From the NCBI GenBank assembly GCA_029990175.1, contig JARKIP010000011.1:20868001-20932000 (forward strand): DNA of 64,000 nt, written 5' to 3'. Below the pieces are notes generated by a model. That model saw only the letters and a list, made by a program, of their open reading frames with translations. It had not been told where the DNA came from and searched no databases. Shown in pieces: positions 11,291 through 23,052 of this stretch (position 1 is its first letter; each line of letters starts with the position of its first letter). The stretch comes from Petunia secreta (lineage: Eukaryota > Streptophyta > Magnoliopsida > Solanales > Solanaceae). The translations under genes and the position numbers were made by a program.

Positions 11291-12934
11291 AGAGTCTAGG
11301 GTTTAGGATTTTAAAAATCCCATTAAAAAAATCTTAAAAAGCCTAACCAAACTCTAACCCTAAACCTCCACTTCAAGTCATTATGCTAAACACCACTTTG
11401 CTGGAATAATATTGTCTGCCAAAAGAACTAAAACATAAACATTAATGAGACTGTTTCTTTAAATAATGACCCCAATAGCATATTTTGGACTATTATTGTG
11501 TTATTTAATTAATGACTCTATACAAATTATATTTAATAAAATATTTTCAAATGTTTTAATGTTCTATTAGTTAATCATGAACAACATTATGTGTGGGAGA
11601 TCTAAGGGTGTCATTAGCTATAATCACTCACTTTAATGCATCATGTAGGCACAAGAACACAATTATATGTGATCACATGAACCTAATTGCATATTTTGGA
11701 CTGATATTATTGTGTCATTTAATTAATGATCACTTACGAGTGAAGTGATGATGATTTTCCCTCATTGATTTGTAAAATAGACAAAATAGTTTAGATTACT
11801 TATCACAAAATGCAACATGATTGTCTAATTTATATTTAATATGTATTTTTGTAAGTAAATAAAGTGATGACAATTTGGCCTCATTTATTGGAAAAATGTA
11901 GATAGTATTTTGCTCATTGTATGAATAAGTACGACCGAATTTTCGTTATTTCTAAATATTTAGCTTTTTAAATTATGTTTTTGAGGATATGCAAAGGGAG
12001 GCTGATTTGACCTCATCTTTTACAAAATGAACATGATTTGTAGTTCAATATATGCATAAATACAAACGGATTGACATTGTTTTGTTCTTGGTAGGGAGCA
12101 GTGATATTTTTATAAATATGGCTTCATTAAGGTGCGATTGTAGTTTTGTAATTACAACTTTATTCAAGAGCGGTGACATTTTTGTAATTACGAAAGATGC
12201 TATAGACCATCTAAAGTATTCAATCTCTCAAACCCATACTATTTTTTGCCTATTTGAGTATATCAATCCATTATGTGTGTCCTTTTTGCAGAAATATGAG
12301 GTAATGGTTTGCCTTTTTGCTCCCACATAACAGTTGTATGCAAAAATACCCTCCACCAAGTTTAATGAATAAAATTTTGATAGAAATACCTCTATCAATC
12401 TTATGGTCTGGGGCCAACACTTGGCTTTGACTCCTCTTTATTAGGCAACACTTGCCAACATTTGCCTCTTGAATCTCACGTTATCTCAAAAAAAGTGTTG
12501 CATGGACAGCACGTAGTCGTAAGTACTGTCTAAAAGGAAGCACTTGTATTTGACCCATATTTCTTAGGGAGCACTTGCTCTTGATCTCATCTCCTAGAAA
12601 AAGTATTGTTAAGGAAACACTTAGTACTTACCCCCTTCCAATCTCTTCCTCCATTTTCCCGAATAAATTGAAGTGTTGCCTTGTCGCTTGACCTCTTCCT
12701 TAAAAGCAGCACTTGCAAATTGAAAACTTGAAGTACTGGCTCTGTGCCATTAGAATACATTTTGCTACAATATTGTTAAACGAAGGCGATCTCTCAAAAT
12801 CAGTCATTATAAAGAGCACGTAGTGAAATTTTTTGTACTCGTCATACATTAGCCCAATCCCAAGCCCACTAATAATTGGCATTGCTGGAATTGCATTACC
12901 AAAGTACCAGTTATCTGTCAATTTGGAAATTGTA
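11291..12934. other. AT-rich spacer with a loose direct repeat
   Basis: No gene or element recognised. A block of about 45 bp (GCATATTTTGGACTATTATTG-like, then TTTAATTAATGA) at about 11475 recurs with changes at about 11690. Weaker echoes of a CCTCATT...AAAATG motif follow at 11755, 11875 and 12010. This may be a decayed tandem array. Confidence 0.35.
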
Positions 12935-13172
12935 CTCCCCTGTCCCAAAATGAGTGTCTACCTTTCCTTTTTAGTTTGTCCCAAAAAAAAGTGCCTCTTT
13001 CCATATTTGGTAACACTTTAATTTTAAAATTTATTTTGGACCGCAAAATTTAAAGGCATTGGCCCACAGTACATACAACTTTAATTTTAAACCATAGGAT
13101 TAAAAAGTCTTCCCTATTTTCTTAATCTCCATACCAAGTCAAACCCAGACACTCATTTTGAGACGGAGGGAG
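12935..13172. mobile_element. Stowaway-type MITE
   Basis: The 238-bp unit starts CTCCCCTGTCCCAAAATGAG and ends with the inverted match CTCATTTTGAGACGGAGGGAG. It is flanked by TA on both sides (12933-12934 and 13173-13174). The CTCCCTCCG-type terminus with a TA target duplication is the hallmark of Stowaway (Tc1/mariner-derived) MITEs. Confidence 0.85.
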
Positions 13173-13264
13173 TACCATTTTTGTTGTTGGGTCACTACAG
13201 AAAGTGAAACACTCATTATCTCAATTTCACAGACTAATTTAAGTTGAGCTGGTTTACGCATTTA

Positions 13265-13797
13265 GGGGTCGTTTAGTTACTCAGTTTGTTTCGCGGGTAT
13301 TTATTATGAATGCGGGTATTAGTAATGTGGGTATTAATAATGTATGTATTAATAATATGGGTATTAATAATGCGGGTATTAGTTAGCGCAGAGTTTAGTA
13401 ATGTGGGTATTAGCCATGTATATATTATAACATAGGGATTATTTTTTTAATCACTGATATATTACAATATTATTATTTAAAATATTTATTTACTCCTTAA
13501 ATAAAATTTTAACATATATTCTCATAATGAGGTTACTTTTGTCATTTTAAATTTTAATACCTGCATTATTTATACCCACATTATTAATATCATCTTCTAC
13601 CCCGCATAAAATAATACATAAATTCCCGCATTAATAATGCAGGTATTAATAATGCGGAATATATTAAAACGCAACCAAACGTTGCATTAATTTATGCAGG
13701 TATTAAAATTTCACAGAAAACCAACTGAACGCTGCGCTAAATTAACGCAGAATTTTGCGCGGATATTAACTATTTAATCGAGTAACTGAACGACCCC
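13265..13797. mobile_element. Tourist-like MITE (PIF/Harbinger type)
   Basis: The ends are GGGGTCGTTTAGTTACTC and the inverted GAGTAACTGAACGACCCC, flanked by TTA on both sides (13262-13264 and 13798-13800). The interior is rich in repeats of a GCGGGTATTAGTAATG-like unit in both orientations. The 3-bp TTA duplication supports the PIF/Harbinger class. Confidence 0.75.
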
Positions 13798-14072
13798 TTA
13801 ATGCCTAAAATCCCTAATTATATGTTACTTTATTGTTATAATTTTGAAATACCTTTACTAAACAAGGTCTGCGTGCATTTATACTTTAAATTACCAAATT
13901 TTCAGATGATGGTGGTGAAAATGAGGATTTATCCAGGCAATTTGTCAGGAATACTTTATTTGGAGATTCAGTTTTGTAAGAAGAGGAAGAAGCCCAATTT
14001 CTTTTGTTTGAAACCAATAATTCAAAATAGAAGTTTTTGCACGGAATAGACACTTTTGGTGTCGCTTTTGTA

Positions 14073-14346
14073 CTCCCTCCAGTCCATATTATTTGATTTT
14101 TTGATTGTTTTCACACAGACCAAGGAATCCACCTTTTAGCATTAATTAAAGATGTCATTTACTAAATTAACCTTCATTTCTTTCAAAATTTACTCATAGA
14201 AAATTGTGAGACCTTTATGTGTTTAATTTATTAACAAGGGTAACTTTGGAAAGTCAAAACAAATAACATCTTGGTTTTTTAAAAATTCAAATATTTTGGA
14301 CCTAAAAAAAAATATCGAAAAATCATATAAAGTGGACCGGATGGAG
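14073..14346. mobile_element. Stowaway-type MITE
   Basis: The 274-bp unit starts CTCCCTCCAGTCCATATTAT and ends with the inverted match ATAAAGTGGACCGGATGGAG. It is flanked by TA at 14071-14072 and 14347-14348. Confidence 0.85.
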
Positions 14347-14423
14347 TAATATTTACCGTTATAAGAGAAGTTTATAAAAATAGCTCGTGTTAGGAAAATT
14401 TGCCGGCCACTCCAGAGGAAAGC

Positions 14424-14475
14424 TCCTGGCAATCACCAGATCTTTGCTAATAGAAAGATCTGGTGATTTCCAGGA
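14424..14475. repeat. Near-perfect 22-bp hairpin
   Basis: Arms 14424-14445 (TCCTGGCAATCACCAGATC...) and 14454-14475 pair over 22 bp with one mismatch around an 8-base loop. It does not coincide with a recognised element. It may be part of a short foldback element or of a small-RNA precursor. Confidence 0.6.
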
Positions 14476-15556
14476 TATTTCTTAGGGAGGTCATTTTAGT
14501 AAGACTTTTATTAGGGGCGCCAATAAATGTCCCATTTCTTTAAATCAGCCTTCAAAATAACCACTTTAGTGTGATTTGAAAGTTGAATATTGCTAATGGT
14601 TCTTGAGTCTGCTTGTTGAGTTGGAGCCTATGATTATGGTTCTTGTTCTCAGAAAATTGAGGTCTTTTTACTGTTTGTATTGCTAAACACAAAACGTGTA
14701 TATGAAGTTGTGTAGAGTATATTTTTCTTAATATATACTTGTTGAAATTATTGTTTTTCTTGGGATAAAGTTACAATATTTAAGTTATTTTTGTCATCAC
14801 AGTATAATGATTCAACCTTTGGTATGTTTAAGTTTAAAACTATTCCTAAATTTAGTGAAGTAGGGATGTTGCTCTGTTCGAGTTTATTTCTTGATAAAGT
14901 TTGAGTCTTTCCTTTGGTTGCTTAATCATGTTTGCTTGCTAGGTCGTGTTAAGCTTTTATTGATTTTGGAACTCGTTTATAAGTTATTATTTTGATGTAA
15001 ATTCCCTGGATAATAGTGGTTTAGTTTAAAAGAAATCCCATTTTCTCCAAACCTTGGTGTGTATACTGACTTCCTAGCCTCCAACAATAAAAATAGTACA
15101 AGTAATTTTATCTGGTATCTGGCTTATCCCAATATGCAAGTTAATTAGAGTATGTTAAAGAGCGGTGGAACTGAAACACTAGTATGTGTTGATTCAAGTA
15201 CAAAGGTTTGGACTTAAATTAATTGTTCAATTTCCCTCTTGGATTTTTTTATGAATTTTGCATACCTGAGTTTGTTTCTGGTAATCTTGAGTGTTCTCGA
15301 GCTTGTCTTTTTTTGGAGTTTAATAAAGACAAAGACAATGGCTGGTTTAAATGATTGTAATAATGTAGTTGTTAGTTAGTTTCATTGGATGTTGGCTTAA
15401 ACTTGTCTTTGTTAAGATAAAAGTTGCCGTTCTTTGAATAAGCAGTAAACTGGAATTGTTTCCTTTACATAAGAAGTTCAGCTATTTGGAAAGCACTATC
15501 TTGATTCTAAGAAGTTGTTTATGAAAGGGATTTTAAATATTCTTAGTTAAGCTATG
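14476..15556. other. AT-rich spacer
   Basis: I see no gene, repeat or element in this stretch. It ends at the 9-bp target duplication of MULE-1 (15557-15565). Confidence 0.5.
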
Positions 15557-15565
15557 AAATAAAAT

Positions 15566-15686
15566 GGCAAAACACATCGACAGCCCCTTAAACTTTTTTT
15601 GGGATTTCACTTTGACACTTTAACTTTGATGTGTTTCATTTGAACACTTCAACATACCTTATATTGTGTCACTGAAACGCTACAAT
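15566..15686 (+). repeat. MULE-1 left terminal inverted repeat
   Basis: It pairs with 21071-21191 over about 121 bp with only a handful of mismatches, and the match stops at CTACAAT. It contains ACACTTTAACTTTGATGTGT, which is shared with the other end. Confidence 0.9.
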
Positions 15687-16137
15687 ATTACTCAGTCTTA
15701 AAAATAAAACGCGTGTAGATACGCGTGTCTGACGTGTATTTTTGTTCCATTAAAGTGATGCCATGTGTAAAACTCGTCCACATAAGCTATGATCTTACCC
15801 AATCAACCCGATTTAATTTGGGTCTTATCCAAATAACCCGATCCGGGTAAAATTAAAACACCTCTTCGAATTATACACCCCTATTTTTTACCCTTTCGTA
15901 TATCCACCGTAAAAAACCCTAATCGAACCTTCTTCGTCGTTGTTTTGCTTTCAACTACCACAATCCATCATTTCTGGTGGTTCAAAGGTATGATTATTAC
16001 GATTTTTTCTTGTGGATTTGTTATTAGGTTTTTGAATGTTCAAGGTTTTTGTGATATTTAACAGTAAATTTAGGGTTTTTTTTGAATCATTTCTTAAACT
16101 CTCTCTTTTCTTTGTCTTTTTGGTTCTAGGGTACACC

Positions 16138-19100
16138 ATGTCGATAGAAGAATTCATTTTGGTTCGTTTTCACCATGGTGGTAAATTTACACAGCCTCCT
16201 GAACCAAAATACATCACTAATCTCGAGGTAAACGAATTTAATATTGACAAGGGCCACTTTTCTATTGTTGAAATATTGTGTTATACTCGAGGGTTGGGGT
16301 ATGAGTATGTGGAGGGTTTCTATACTTTAAACACTAGGACCAAAGAATTTGTCTTGGTTGAAAATGATGACCAACTATATAATATTGTTTGCTACTGTAC
16401 AGAGGATGTTTTAGACCTTTATGTCATGCATGTGGTTGATGGGGTTCCAGAGGTGGTTGTGGACCCAGTGAGGTATTTATGTGGGCCAGAGGAGGATGGG
16501 GTAAGTAATGACTCATTAGACAATGGTGACTCTAACTCTAGGGCAACTTTAGACCAAAATACAGCCCCTGAACCTCCTTCTTTTGAACAAGAGTTTGAAA
16601 CTCCAATTGAAGAGGATATTTCCCCTTCTGTTGAACAGGAGTTTGAACCTCCAATTGAAGAGGATAGTACTCCTTCAGTTGAATAGGAGTTTGAACCTCC
16701 AGTTGAAGAGGTATTTCCTCCTTCATTTGAAGAGGATTTTGAAGAAGAAGAAGAAGGGGCTGTTTTGGAGGAGGCAAGTGGGGAAGAGGCTGAGGTAGGT
16801 GGAGGAGATGATGATATTGCTAGCAGTGAATCTGATCAGGATAAAATTCCTGATGAAGATGACACTGATGTGGATGATGAATTAAGAGGCTTTAGAGATG
16901 AGAGGAGAAAGAAAAAGAAGGCAAGTAGAAGAAAAAAACAACCTGAAACTACTGGGGTAGCTATAGGGGAGGCTGGTATTGACAAAGGTTTTGAAGATAT
17001 TGGGAAGAATAAAAAAGGAAAATATGTTGGGAGATTAGGGGGAGATGAGGACTTTATAGACAGTTCTGATGTTGGTAGTGATGACAGTGAGGAGGAGTTA
17101 GATGCAGATTTTGAGGAAGGAGTTGACTTGCCAAGTAGAAGAAAGAGTACAAAGCTAAGGTATGATACAGATTGTCAGTTTGCTATATTTGAATTAGGAA
17201 TGATATTTGAGAGTGCTATACAGTTTAGGAAGGCAGTGACTGATTATGCAGTTGAGAATAGAGTCCAAGTGAAGCTCAGACCCAATGAACAAGATAGAGT
17301 AAGGGTGAAATGCAAATCCCAGAAGTGTAAGTGGGAACTGTTTGTGGACAGGGATTCTGGTGACTTCAAAATTAAGAAATACATCCATGTCCACAAGTGC
17401 CAACCACTCAACACAAACAAGTTATGTAACTCTAAATTTCTGGCCAACAAGTTTAGGCAAGAAATTGTTGCTGCCCCTTACATAAGAATCTGGGAGATCC
17501 AAGAACTAGTTAGGGAGAGGTTGGGGTTGTATATTGGTAGAACAATTGCCTATAGGGCAAAACAGTTGGTACTTAGGAAGTTTATGGGTGATTGGAAATT
17601 AGAATTTGCAAGACTGTGTGATTATGCTGATAGTATCATGGCAACCAACCCTGGCAGCTCTGTGTTTATTAAAATTGATAGAGAATCAGAGCCTGGGAAG
17701 CATTTATTTCAATATTTCTATGTCTGTTTTGATGCTATCAAGAAAGGATGGATGGAAGGTTGTAGGAACATTATTGGATTTGATGGCTGTTTCTTGAAGG
17801 GTGCTTGTAAGGGTGAGTTGTTGGTTGTTGTGGGAAAAAATGGGAATCAACAAATATACCCTATAGCTTGGGCTGTGGTGCACCATGAGACAAAACACTC
17901 ATGGAGTTGGTTCATATCTCATCTCATAGATGACCTGCAGTTGGACAATGGTGAAGGCTTAACAGTGATGTCAGATATGCAAAAGGTAATCACTATCTGT
18001 TTCTGTTGTCTTTGTTGCTTTACTTACTGTTTCTAGAATATCTTATTTAACTATTTTACTAAATGTTTTTTAGGGTCTTATACCAAGCATCAGAGAGTTA
18101 TTACCTATGGCAGAGCAGAGGATGTGTGCAAGGCACATATGGTCAAATTGGTCCAAGGACTGGAGAGGGGAAGAAAGGAGAAAGCAGTTCTGGAAGGTTG
18201 CTAAATCAAGCTATGTGTCAAAATACAACAAAGAAGTTGCAGCTATGAAAAAACTTGGCAAACTCAAGATTTATGATGATATGATGAAGTACCCAAAAGA
18301 GGTATGGTGTAGGGCTTTTTTTAAGGAGCATTCTAGGTGTGACATAGTAGAAAACAATATGTGTGAAAATTTTAACTCCTGGATATTGGCTGCTAGACAT
18401 AAGAGCATAATTACCATGTTAGAGGAGATTAGACACAAAATATGGCTAAGCAGGTTAGTATGATAAAGTTTGCTGATGAGTGGATTAATGATTTAACTCC
18501 TATGGCTAGGCTAATGCTAGATGAGAATAAGGATCATGCTAGAACATGTGATATTGTGTGGAATGGGCAGCATGGGTTTGAGGTCCTAGATGACAAAATA
18601 AGGCATACAGTTAACCTTAGGACAAAGTATTGTAGTTGTAATTTGTGGAGGTTGAGGGGAATCCCTTGTGCACATGCTGTGTGTGCCTACTACTCACTAC
18701 AACAAGATCCAGACCAACATGTTGAGCATTGGTACAGAAGGGAGACCTTTCTCAAAGCTTATGAACATTTTATTCAACCCATCCCAAACTTGGAGATGTG
18801 GCCAGAGGGTAACCACCCTATAATTGAACCACCCCCTCCAAAGCCAATGCCAGGCAGGCCCAAGAAGAACAGAAAGAAGGACAAGAATGAGCCCAAGAAG
18901 AAGTGGGGCAAGCTGTCTAAGAAAGGAGTTAAGATGACATGTTCAATATGTCAACAAACTGGTCACAACAAATCTGGTTGTCCAACAAGGGTAGGAATTC
19001 AACCTTTCTACATTAACTTCAATATGAAAAATTATAGTTGCCTTGTTTATTTACTTAACATTTTTTGTGCTGCTTTTATAGAGGGGAAATGGAGAATCTT

Positions 19101-19986
19101 CTAGTCAAAATATGCAACCAACTGGTGCAAATCATAGAGGAAGGGGCAGAGGAAGGGGTGTTGGTGCACCTATTAGACCTACAAGGGATGTTTTTCCTAA
19201 TGCACCTCCTCAAACTGCTCCTAGAGTAAGAACTCATCACTACTATGAATACTTTAACATAAGCATTTATGTATATCTTATCTATTTTATTACCTAACAC
19301 TCACCTAATTATGCTTCTTTATAGAGGGGAATTGGAGAATCTTCAAGTAGCCAACCAACCCAAAGAAGTCAGTCAAGTCAGCCCATACAAAGAAGTACAA
19401 TTAGCACAGACACAGGTGCAGTTCCAAATTGGCAGCCAGCTGGTGCAAACAATAGAGGAAGGGGCAGGGGAAGATGTGCTGGTGCACCAGTTGGTGCTGC
19501 TGATTCACTTATTCAAACTGCTCCTAGAGGAAGAGGAACTATTCCTAGAGCTAGAGGAGCTTCTGCTGGGGTAAAAAGGGCAGCTGGTTCAGGAAGAGGT
19601 GGACAAAAAAGAACAAAGACTGTTGGATTTGGGTGCTACACAGATCCTTCAACTGGAAGGACTGTACTTAATGTAAGAATGGCCTTATGTTTTCAATTAT
19701 TCATTACAGATATATATTTCATGTAAACCTGTAATGTTGACTGTGTTCTTGACACTTGCAGCCTGGTACTTCAAGTCAAAGGGTGGTTAATCATGGCACA
19801 AGATGGAACAGTAGCACAAATGTGACTGAAGATCATGGTATTAGGGCTCCAGGCCTTAGATGGAATGGTGTACCTGCAATAACAACTTCACAGTTGCAGC
19901 AGATGTGTGCCAATAAGAGAAACCAAGCTGGGTCTTCATCTAGTGCAGCACAAGCTTCTTCAACACCAACTGATTATGGATTGTAG
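16138..19986 (+). pseudogene. mudrA-type MULE transposase (MULE-1), one stop and one frameshift
   Basis: Exons by splice signals: 16138-17985, 18074-18990, 19082-19225, 19325-19672, 19762-19986; all junctions are phase 0. A 5'-UTR intron is likely at 15988-16129. Residues 1-100 resemble the PB1-like domain of plant MULE proteins. An acidic repeat region (QEFEPPIEED units) follows, then the MuDR DNA-binding domain (about 350-425) and the MULE DDE domain with Asp549 in FDGCFLKG and Asp613 in SDMQKG. Next come a SWIM zinc finger (YCSCNLWRLRGIPCAHAV), a CX2CX4HX4C knuckle (CSICQQTGHNKSGC) and an Arg-Gly-rich tail. The protein would cut and join the element ends in the nucleus. Lesions are a TAG at 16684-16686, which leaves the frame otherwise open, and loss of one base near 18441. 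Because only two lesions occur, inactivation looks recent. Confidence 0.9.
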
Positions 19987-20375
19987 GCTGTTAGGGATTT
20001 AGTCCTTTTTTTGTGTCCAAAACAATACTTGAATCATGTTTATATCTATGCATTTTGTCAAATCTGGTTATGCTTTAAGAGCTTATGTAATCAGTCCACC
20101 AAACTTGTGGTGTTCTATTTTGGCAGATTCAATGCAAATTGTTACTATGTGTTTAGTGGTACTCTATTTTGTTTGTTCCAAATCTGTTCCAACTCTTATG
20201 TAAAGGAAAAAATGAACAAATCTTGTGGTGTTCCAAATCTGTTCCAAATCTGTTACTATGATTATGTAAAGGAAAAAACTGTTCCAAAATTGATTCCAAA
20301 ACACTTTCATTACATTACAAAGGCCACAAATTACATGGATAAAAACCAAGGAAAACAAGACTTACTGCTTACATT

Positions 20376-20782
20376 TCAACATTTACATGCAGTAAACCAC
20401 ACAAAACAGGCCAAGGCCATTAAAACAACTAGAAAAATCAGTAATATCCTTCTTTTTCTTGCACGATCACGTTCTTCATCAAAAGCCTTCACTTTCTTCA
20501 GCAAACCCCAAATAACTCTATTTGCTTCAGCAGAAAATTGGTCATCAAACCACCTAAAATAGTTACACCCGCCATTGTTCTAGAACAATAACAAAAAGAA
20601 GATTAGTCGCACAAAAATATAAAAAATAGAGTAAATAATGCAACCCGTTTACTGTTACTCACTTTGTTGATTTTGCAACAAAGAAACCTTCTTCCTGGGT
20701 TAGCAGCACTCCATGAAATTTTCAGCTCACTTAAACGACCACAATGGCATGAATCAACTCTTTCCATGATATGATTCTTCAT
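20376..20782 (-). CDS. GRF-type zinc-finger protein with C-terminal membrane segment (MULE-1 accessory gene)
   Basis: This two-exon gene (20782-20663 and 20579-20376) has a canonical donor AAA/GTGAGT and acceptor TTCTAG; the join is in frame and gives 107 residues. The GRF zinc-finger pattern is clear: CHCG at 12-15, NPGRRF at 28-33, Cys35/36, then Cys45 in CNYFRWFDD. A charged, probably coiled-coil stretch follows (about 58-84). Residues 85-104 form one hydrophobic segment, so the protein may be tail-anchored. GRF fingers bind single-stranded nucleic acid in some better-studied proteins; the role here is unknown. The gene faces the transposase and its stop lies 390 bp from the transposase stop. 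It lies entirely inside the element and has no visible lesion. An internal Met at residue 6 is an alternative start. Confidence 0.8.
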
Positions 20783-21070
20783 TGATTTGAATGGTGAGGG
20801 AGAAAGAAAAATTTGATGTCAATCGAGAACAGTTACATATGTCTTCTTTAAATATGAAAGAAAAAATCTTCAATTTTGACTAAGAGATGAAGAATTTAGG
20901 GATTTGGTTAATGGGGTAAATTAGGGTTCATGTTGGAAGAGATATAAAGTGGAATAGGGGATAATATAGTGAGGGAATGAGTTTTTTACCGTTGGGAGAT
21001 GCCAAGTCAGCCTTTTTTTACACTCCCACGCGCTAAAATCTAGTGTTAGACACGCTATTTGCCCCGTCAG

Positions 21071-21191
21071 ATTGTAGTGTTTAAGTGACACAGTATAAGG
21101 TATGTTGAAGTGTTCAAATGGAACACATCAAAGTTAAAGTGTCAAAGTGAAATCCCAGAAAAAATTTAAGGGGCTGTCGATGTGTTTTGCC
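21071..21191 (-). repeat. MULE-1 right terminal inverted repeat
   Basis: This is the inverted partner of 15566-15686. The terminal GCC is followed directly by the target duplication AAATAAAAT. Confidence 0.9.
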
Positions 21192-21200
21192 AAATAAAAT

Positions 21201-22250
21201 TGCCAACCTAGTGGTCCAATTTGCATCTGATAGCTTCGTTCAATTTTGTTAAAGATTTGATTGAATATATTAATAGTCCCTAGTTTCTTTATGTGCTCAT
21301 CTCTTCCTTATTTGAAAGTATAATATAATTTACTTTTAAGCCATTTTGCTTGCATTATTTCATTTTGTGGATGTTCTTTTCCGTTAATTCTTCTTAATGT
21401 GACACTAATCCTTATCTTTTATCTCTCTTGGCATGGAACAACGGGATGAGTTCCAAGAGACTCGACTATTCAAGTTGCCTGCTTCTCCGTTGCTGCATAT
21501 TACCTCCAGACTTAGGAGCTCTTATCATTGGCCTTCTACCCTTGCTTACTCGCGCAAAACTTCTCCAAATTCAAGCCATTTATCGGGTTTTATCTTAAAC
21601 TTATCCTCCCTTCCCATAGGATATTTATGTAAACTTTGTAGAATAATTTATTACTATACATATTTAATTTATTTGATTGTTTGAGTTATTTATTTACTGT
21701 ATGTTCATTATCCTTTATTTTATAGTTGTTATTTTATTTATTGAAAATCGGGGCTAATTTAGCAGACACGTGCAAATTTAAGTTTTCAAAACCACGATTA
21801 ATAAGCGACTATAAAAAAAGACTTCTATATTATTGATACGAAGTAGTTTCTTTAAAAAGTCAAAATTTATAAAGAAGTTTTAATTAACTTCAATGTCCCG
21901 AAACGACTTTGGAAAAGCGACTTGAAACATAAGTTCCATCTTATGGTGAAACACTCGTATTTTAAAGTTGAAATTAAGTAAGTGTCATTTACGCGCTTAC
22001 CACATACGAGTTGGAAAGAAATTAAGACGATCAAATCATTCTTTTTTTATAAAAAAAAATGCTTTATTTTATTTTATTTATTTACTTAATTATTTATCTT
22101 TAAAAGAAGCAAAGATTTTTTAATAAATAGTAAAGTCTTTTGAAAACTTCCTAAATTTAATTAGTTGAATAAATTAATAGTTCAATTAATTATTTTTAGA
22201 GTTAGTCCATTCAGTTGATATTTTGAATATAACCTTAACCGGTATATTTT
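21201..22250. other. AT-rich spacer between the two MULEs
   Basis: No gene seen. The short open frame at 21433-21684 has no recognisable features. The sequence is AT-rich with poly-T/A tracts up to the start of MULE-2. Confidence 0.45.
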
Positions 22251-22500
22251 TTGGGGTTCAACACTTTGCCCTCACTGTTATCCTTGTAGCTCATGACTGC
22301 CCTTCCCACAAATGGCCCTAAAATAATTTTTCTTTTCTTTCATTTTTAATTACGTGGCTGCCTATAGTTGGTCCACGCCATTTACTTTAACCCACTCCAA
22401 TCAAATACACATTCCCTTAGTTAACCCACCTCAAACCCATCAGATTAAAACAACCCACCCCATATCTAAATAAAACTCAACCCACCCTTTAAAGTTTTCT
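22250..22500 (+). repeat. MULE-2 left terminal inverted repeat (approximate)
   Basis: It contains TGCCCTTCCCAC, AATTACGTGGCTG and TTAGTTAACCCACCTC, each with an inverted counterpart at 34600-34850. The outer end has diverged. Confidence 0.65.
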
Positions 22501-22616
22501 TCTTAAAACCCTTATTCTTCATTCAAACACCCACCCCTTTTCCTTACTGTGTTAGTAATAAGAATTAGGGTTCTATCAAACTTTTTCCTATTCTCTTCTA
22601 TTTCATTCATTTTAGA

Positions 22617-23052
22617 ATGTCCGAATCTTCAGTTTCATCTTGTCACCAAGGTCATTCCCATAGATGTCATTACAGTTTAATTGCTAACCAATTTACAGCA
22701 TGGACTCATGTTAATGCTGGGGGACAATTTTACAAATGTCCTAGATCTGTTGTTAGTAATATATTTTCTTCTTTTGATTTTTATATTTATGCATTTGTTG
22801 ACTAAAAATGAATGTTGCTAGTATTCATTAGGTTGCTTCATGTGGTTTTTGGATATGGCGTGATGAAGAATATCCACCTCATGCTACAATGGTGATCAAC
22901 AATCTAAAAAGATCTTGGATGAAGTTCGTCAAAAGAGAGAGAATTTACATAACATGGTTGTTGAATTGCTTAGTAGTAATGCTACTAATTTGAACAATGT
23001 TTCAAGCTTGGAGAAAAAAGTGGGTGAATTGAAGTTGAAACTACTTGGATGA
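22617..23052 (+). pseudogene. GRF-type zinc-finger protein with coiled-coil tail (MULE-2 accessory gene), one frameshift
   Basis: Exon 1 starts at 22617 (MSESSVSSCHQGHSH) and carries the first half of a GRF-like finger, FTAWTHVNAGGQFYKCPRS. A likely intron runs from about 22751 to 22831, ending ATTAG. Exon 2 resumes with VASCGFWIWRDEEYPP, the second half of the finger. After VINNL the frame shifts by one base within an A run near 22900. The shifted frame reads on as ILDEVRQKRENLHNMVVELL and ends in a Leu/Lys heptad pattern (LEKKVGELKLKLLG) at the stop 23050-23052. The tail is therefore a coiled coil, not a membrane segment. The gene is convergent to the MULE-2 transposase, as in MULE-1. Confidence 0.7.

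Larger units (their letters stand above)
15566..21191 (+). mobile_element. MULE-1: complete autonomous-type Mutator-like element
   Basis: The 5.6-kb element begins GGCAAAACACATCGACAGCC and ends with the inverted match GGCTGTCGATGTGTTTTGCC. The terminal inverted repeats are about 121 bp. Both sides carry the identical 9-bp target duplication AAATAAAAT (15557-15565 and 21192-21200), the size expected for Mutator transposition. Inside are a mudrA-type transposase gene on the plus strand and, downstream and convergent, a small GRF zinc-finger gene on the minus strand. The transposase has one in-frame stop and one single-base frameshift, and is otherwise full length. The two-gene convergent layout recalls maize MuDR (mudrA/mudrB), although the second protein here is unlike MURB as far as I can judge. 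Confidence 0.92.
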
